Assembly (NCBI RefSeq): GCF_910592395.1
Contig: NC_088314.1
Location: 3,472,001 to 3,536,000 of the forward strand
Length of the DNA: 64,000 nucleotides
Direction: 5' to 3'
From: Lineus longissimus
Taxonomy: Eukaryota; Nemertea; Pilidiophora; Heteronemertea; Lineidae
Each line of letters starts with the position of its first letter. Positions within the stretch are counted from its first letter, which is position 1. The notes below the pieces were generated by a model that saw only the letters and a program-made list of their open reading frames with translations, was not told the DNA's origin and did not search any database. A program made the translations under genes and the position numbers. Shown here one piece after another: positions 59,003 to 64,000 of this stretch.

Positions 59003-61261
59003 ATGCCTCCACTAATGCTGCCAAGGATGTTTGCTGCACTACGGAAACCATTTCTTCTTTCGCCTTGCATTCTACACAGAAGTTATGCTGCAACAGTGTG
59101 GCCAACATCAACTACTGGAATAGCTTCCCTCTTATCCAAAAGTATGCCAGATGATAGCTTGAAGAAACATTGCCAAATGGTATTTGAAAGTGGTGTCAAG
59201 TCAGTCCTACCTAAACAAATGGTGTTTAACAATTTAAAGATAGAGGATGGTGTGATGACTGTTCAGGATCGTGAATATTCGCTGGAGCGTAACGTCTATG
59301 TTGTGGCCTTTGGTAAAGCTGTTATCGGAATGTGTCGCGCTGTGGATGATATGTTGAGGGAGCACATTGTCCAAGGAGTTGCTAGTGTCCCCTTGGGTAT
59401 CCAGGAGACGTTCGGTCAGTGTGGAAAACAGTAAGTTCTTTGGGTTCAGGCTTGTACGGTGCAAGTTTTAGGGGTTCAATTGAATCAAATTCTCTATTAC
59501 TTACCTGTGGTATTAATATTGGAGTATAGACCATCTGCAGTATCTTCAGTCAGAGCTTGCATGGCAACACCTTTGTTTCGCCTCACTTGATTGATCGCAA
59601 GAATTTTGCGCTTACTTTGTTTACAGACCACTTCTTAAATTGTTGTTTGAAACTTTTCAGAGAGTTTCTACTAGAGCCAGGGAGTAAGATTCAAGTTTTC
59701 GAAGGTGCTCAGAACAATCTCCCCGATGCCAACTCCCATGCCACTGCCATCAAGATCCACAAATTAGCCCAATCACTTACAGAGAATGACTTGTTGCTTG
59801 TACTTATTTCTGGTGAGTTGATACTTTCTGTGGTAGGATTGATTCTCGTGACTCTTGTTGGCCAAGACCTAAGTTTTAGGAGCCTTATCGCCCAGAGGTT
59901 AACACTGAGACTGACAATGATAAAACTTGTATATGGTTGAGAATGCAAAAATCTAATTGGGGGATTCCCTCATTTTCCAGGTGGAGGGTCGGCTCTGCTG
60001 CCTGCCCCTATTCCTCCGATAAAACTTGAAGAGAAGGCCAGCGTTACCAAGCTATTGGCTAAGAATGGTGCTAATATACATGAACTCAACACATTGAGGA
60101 AACATCTAAGTCTGCTGAAGGGAGGTGGCCTGGCAAATGTGGCCTATCCAGCCAATGTAAGTAAAAAAAGTCAGTTATCCTTACTGACTGAGTCCATTTG
60201 ATATTCCTTTTGAAATTAAGTTGAGATGGCATTCCAAAGTTAGCAACGGAGATCAAAGGTGTGATACCAGTATATTGTATGTCTCATCATCCCCATATCT
60301 GTTACAGGTGGTGTCCCTGATTCTCTCCGATGTCATTGGCAACCCCCTGGACCTTATTGCCAGTGCCCCGACTGTACCAGACTCGTCAACTGCTCACCAG
60401 TGCCTTGATTTGCTGCAGACCATGAAACTGGAAGACTCCATCCCAGCCTCGATAAAGAAAGTATTGAGACAACAAGATGAGGCCGATCGTGACAACAGTT
60501 CTCTGCCACATTTAAAGAAAGGTGCTCAGAAAGTGGACTTTAGTCATGTACAAAATGTAATTGTTGGCAGCAATTCTATAGCTGTAAAAGCAGCGAAGAA
60601 GACTGCTGAAGGTTTAGGGTATACAGCCACAGTTTTGACAACTACTTTAGATGGCGAGGCGCAGAAGGTCGGAGTCATGTTGGCACGGTTGGCCAAGTTT
60701 GTCTGTTTGTGCCATAAGAATAAAGCTGCGCCTAATTCTGCGGGTAAAGAGCTGACAAAGAGTGAAATAAGTCTGTTTTCCTCTGGATTTGAGAAAACTT
60801 GTTCGAATGAGTTGGCAAGATTGGCAGCCGAGGCCGTCATGCACGATACTCCCATCTGTATCATATGTGCAGGGGAGACCACTGTGCAGGTACGCGGGAA
60901 GGGGGTGGGTGGCCGCAACCAAGAAATGGCCCTGGCAATGGGAATAGAAATGAATGAGATTTTCCCGCTGTCCAATTTGAGTGAGAGTTATAGTGTCGAA
61001 TTCCTTAGTGCCGGCACTGATGGTAAGGATGGGCCTTGTGACGCAGCGGGAGCTTTTGCTGATCCAAGCCTGTACCGGCGGGCGGAGCAAGAGGGGTTAA
61101 ACACCTACAAATATCTGAACGAAAATGATTCATATAACTTTTTCAAGGTGCTATCTAAGGGAGCTGACCACTATGTAACGGGTCACACTGGTACTAATGT
61201 AATGGATGTACAGATTTTGCTCATTAAGCCTGTGCAAACTCAAACTAATACGAAACATTGA
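59003..61261 (+). CDS. GLYCTK: Glycerate kinase
   Basis: 569 aa, somewhat longer than the 523-residue human enzyme. Exons 59003-59430, 59661-59812, 59981-60156, 60308-61261. It phosphorylates D-glycerate (to 2-phosphoglycerate in animals) in serine and fructose catabolism. The N terminus (MLPRMFAALRKPFLLSP..HRSYA) is basic and without acid, suggesting mitochondrial import. Family marks: VVAFGKAVIGM, EGAQNNLPDANS, the nucleotide-loop SGGGSALLPAPIPP, LNTLRKHLSLLKGGGLA, LSDVIGNPLDLIASAPTVPD, and a C-terminal MOFRL domain with GETTVQVRGKGVGGRNQEMA, FLSAGTDGKDGPCDAAGAF and YFV-type end DHYVTGHTGTNVMD. The start could be the ATG at 59015 or 59027. Its neighbour in head-to-head orientation is WDR82, as in human 3p21. 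Confidence 0.96.
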
Positions 61262-64000
61262 TTGAAAAAGAGAAACAAGTAAAACAGTGTATAAACAAAA
61301 TACTGCACCAGTGTGCATATAGTAAAAATAACCGGGTTGTGAGCACTGCTTTGATAAAGAAACCGTGACAGCCCCACTGTTTCTGTGTGAGTTACTGAAA
61401 ATTCTCTCCTCTCTCAAGCATGTCCCAAAGCGGGCAGAATTGTATCGGGAGTACCCAGGTATCCAAGGGTTTTACTGTGTAATCTGCTGGCCACTTTCAT
61501 GTAGGCCACAGCTTGGTTTCTGTGCTTATTTAGTGCATCTTGCATTAACTCTCTGCACATTGTGCATATTAGTGAAAAGTTGTTCGACTGATGCATATTT
61601 ACATTATGTAATCACTTGGAAAATGGAAAAAAACTGGGTGTATTGCTCACTTCAAACTTGTTAGTCAGGTTTGGTACCTGTGTTGTCCAATCTAGGGACA
61701 TTATTAAGCGGCGTCTTATGTTCTTTGCCCTGTATCTAAGTCAGCTCTATCGGTATACTTGTAGAGCATTGCCATTTTACATAATCTACCTTTTGTTCTT
61801 CATGTACGCACAGCCACATAAAATGTGAGAAAAAATCTTATAAAGTTGTTTAGGCAGCTATTTCATAGACTTGTGGTGATTTTGGGATGATTTTATTTTT
61901 GTTATTGCAGTACTGTACCTTGTGTAGGCTTTGTATTCAAAATGTAGTTTCAGTAAGAACAGCTTTTCATGTTGTTGTCCCTTAGAATATAATCAGTTTA
62001 GAAACATCCAAAGCTGGTGGTGGTAATGACAAAGGCCAAAGTTTGGGCGAGGATGCCAGTGCTGCTGATGATGATGGAATACATACATGCCAGTGGCAAT
62101 CGAGCACAAAAAACATTAAGTCCTACATGTTTCAATTTATGAATAATATTGTAAATATTGTTATTGTATTTCGAATTGATCAGTTTACCGCTTTGAAGGT
62201 TGCACGATGCAAGATAACTGTAATTTTAATTTGTTGCCTTCAATGTTGGTAGGCATTTGATCGCGAGCTGTATGCGATGACATTACCTCCTACATTTCTC
62301 ATTTAAGAAGTGGGTGTTAAACATGGTCGATTCAAAAGGCCTAATACCTTGTGTTTTAAATGAGGTGGGCCTGTAAAAATTATGACACAAACTTTTCTGC
62401 CTTTCTGTTGATCATTCATTTCATCACGAAATCGGAAGTTATTTTGCCTTTCGATGGGGCCATGTTTTAATTAAAACCATGTACAAATGCATTCATGATA
62501 TTCCACGGTCAGGCTTAGTTGTTAACTAGTGTTTAAAATATATTTTGGAGAGGCAGTTGATGTTATCAAGGATAGATAAAAATTAATCGACAAAATACAA
62601 ATCTCAAATTATGCTTTCATATCTCGCGTCAGTGTTTTCTTTTAATGCCAGGAGTGAACAAGTCAAATGCAGCAGTTGCTTTGGCTCTGTCTAATGAATG
62701 CATGGCCAGAAAGTGGCAAGAAAGAACGCTGAATGAAGACAGCATTGTTACCTGACTTGGATCGATGCCCGAATGAACGTCCCCTTCCGGACATTTATCT
62801 AACAAAAGTCTTGGTGGATTCTTTCCATGGACTGGCTATCTAAAGCTCATTCACATATGGATGCATAATGTGAGACGATGTCATTCCGCTACATCATCAA
62901 AGGAATCCTACTCGCACCATGAGCAGTAGAACTATCATGCATGCCACAAGATCTGGATGGAAGAGACGGGCAGTCGCTTTGCAAGTGGGAAGAGGTCACT
63001 TGTCCACATTGCTCCAGGCAACATTCCCTTTGCCAATACACTATGAATCGGATCAGTGCCGAGCAGAGTGTTAAAACCTGCTCATGGAACAGCATTTTAC
63101 AGATTGTGACACTGTCCTCGAGGTAGGTTCCTCAACTGATTGAGTGAGGTAAGGGTACAATGTTGCGACATAAATTTCTCAGCATATTTGAGCCCAGGTC
63201 TCCAAAATATAAATGGTCTTGGCAGGTTGTGAAAATGTCCCAGGTTGAGCCTAGCTGTACATTTTTGTGGGCTGTGACCAACCACTTCAGATTTCTTAAA
63301 GAATTGGCCGAGTTAAGCGCAATGACCACTGTTGTGATGGCAAATCCTAACAAAATCCTCCTTGTAATGACTGAGATGTGCAAGGATTCTGTAGTGTTTG
63401 ATTATCTATTCAACTCAAGTACGTGTAAGACGTCACAACCGGAATGGTAGGACAAGTTCACTTTCAAAGCATCAACTGTATAGTTGTCTTGGTCTCTAGG
63501 TTGTACAGATTGTTTCAGTCATCATCTCAAGCTGGGCTGGAATGATTGGGAAGAATTGGTCCATTGCCTCTGGACACAGATTGTGACAACGACTGCTGTT
63601 CCGATTCTGGATTGAGAGGACAACGGTTGGTATCGGACTACGATACTACAGTATCACAATTAGGGGCTCACATTTTCAACATGCAAAATGATCATTCAGC
63701 CTTTTTTGTCAATTGGTGAAATTATCAAGCCCAGGAGCTTTATGGTGGCAAAGCATCACACATAACATCATGACCAGAGCATGGTCAGCCATGTTCGACC
63801 ATTATGGAATCCTGCTCCCATCCCAAAGCATGGGGACTTATAATGCTGGATATTGAAACAAAACAATGAAATACTTATTGCCAGCCAATCATAATAGTTT
63901 ATTATTTCGACATCAACAACAAATAAAGTACATCATACGTAGCTACATTTCTGGTCACCTCCATTCACTGGCTCTACCTTACCAAATAACCCAATAGCCT
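61262..64000. other. Downstream of GLYCTK, no gene recognised
   Basis: 2.7 kb of AT-rich sequence with open frames under 100 codons on both strands, none with domains. It may be a long GLYCTK 3' UTR; AATAAA occurs at 63923-63928. No RNA gene or transposon ends seen. Confidence 0.4.

Overview
This is an animal nuclear genome window. It holds intron-rich genes with GT-AG junctions and AATAAA poly(A) signals, and the intervening DNA is full of microsatellites, transposon debris and TACATGTACATG-type sequence. The gene set (a fused NIT-FHIT gene, U12-type introns, CLIP-like trypsins, a SENP8/PTGR1/WDR82/GLYCTK complement) fits a non-vertebrate bilaterian. A marine lophotrochozoan is my best guess, but this is inference and no single marker proves it. 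Exon coordinates were assembled by hand from reading frames, splice sites and phase matching.

Layout. 0-5.4 kb: two divergent secreted trypsin-family proteases with N-terminal six-cysteine CLIP-like domains, one partial on the minus strand and one complete on the plus strand; a 22-bp higher-order repeat lies between them. 6.4-8 kb: an unrecognised secreted protein. 9.6-14 kb: LSM8 (+) converging on an intronless CABIT/SAM (GAREM-like) gene (-). 15.6-18.2 kb: a small secreted coiled-coil/histidine-rich protein. 18.7-41 kb: a repeat-rich accessory zone. It contains a ~127-bp minisatellite, two copies of a 4-kb segmental duplication (each with a SENP8 gene and a decayed RNase H-type LINE tail), and a PTGR1-like reductase. 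The reductase's first exon and promoter are tandemly duplicated, and the upstream promoter copy carries a 923-bp TIR transposon that the downstream copy lacks. 41-64 kb: compact housekeeping genes, namely NIT-FHIT (+), DNAJC28 (-), an unnamed coiled-coil gene (+), WDR82 (-) and GLYCTK (+).

The strongest new signals are: (i) two adjacent 100-nt versions of the same WDR82 exon with identical phases, which looks like mutually exclusive splicing; (ii) three introns with near-perfect U12 5' splice sites and branch points, one in LSM8 and two in NIT-FHIT; (iii) the filled and empty sites of a tandem-array-ended hAT-like element within one window; (iv) duplicated SENP8 genes differing by a 13-codon in-frame deletion; (v) a short secreted protein joining a coiled coil to alternating-histidine tracts.

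The genes do not form one pathway. Functionally they cover secreted proteolysis, RNA processing (LSM8), NEDD8 processing (SENP8), lipid mediator/enone reduction (PTGR1-like), metabolite repair and dinucleotide hydrolysis (NIT-FHIT), histone-methyltransferase scaffolding (WDR82) and glycerate metabolism (GLYCTK).
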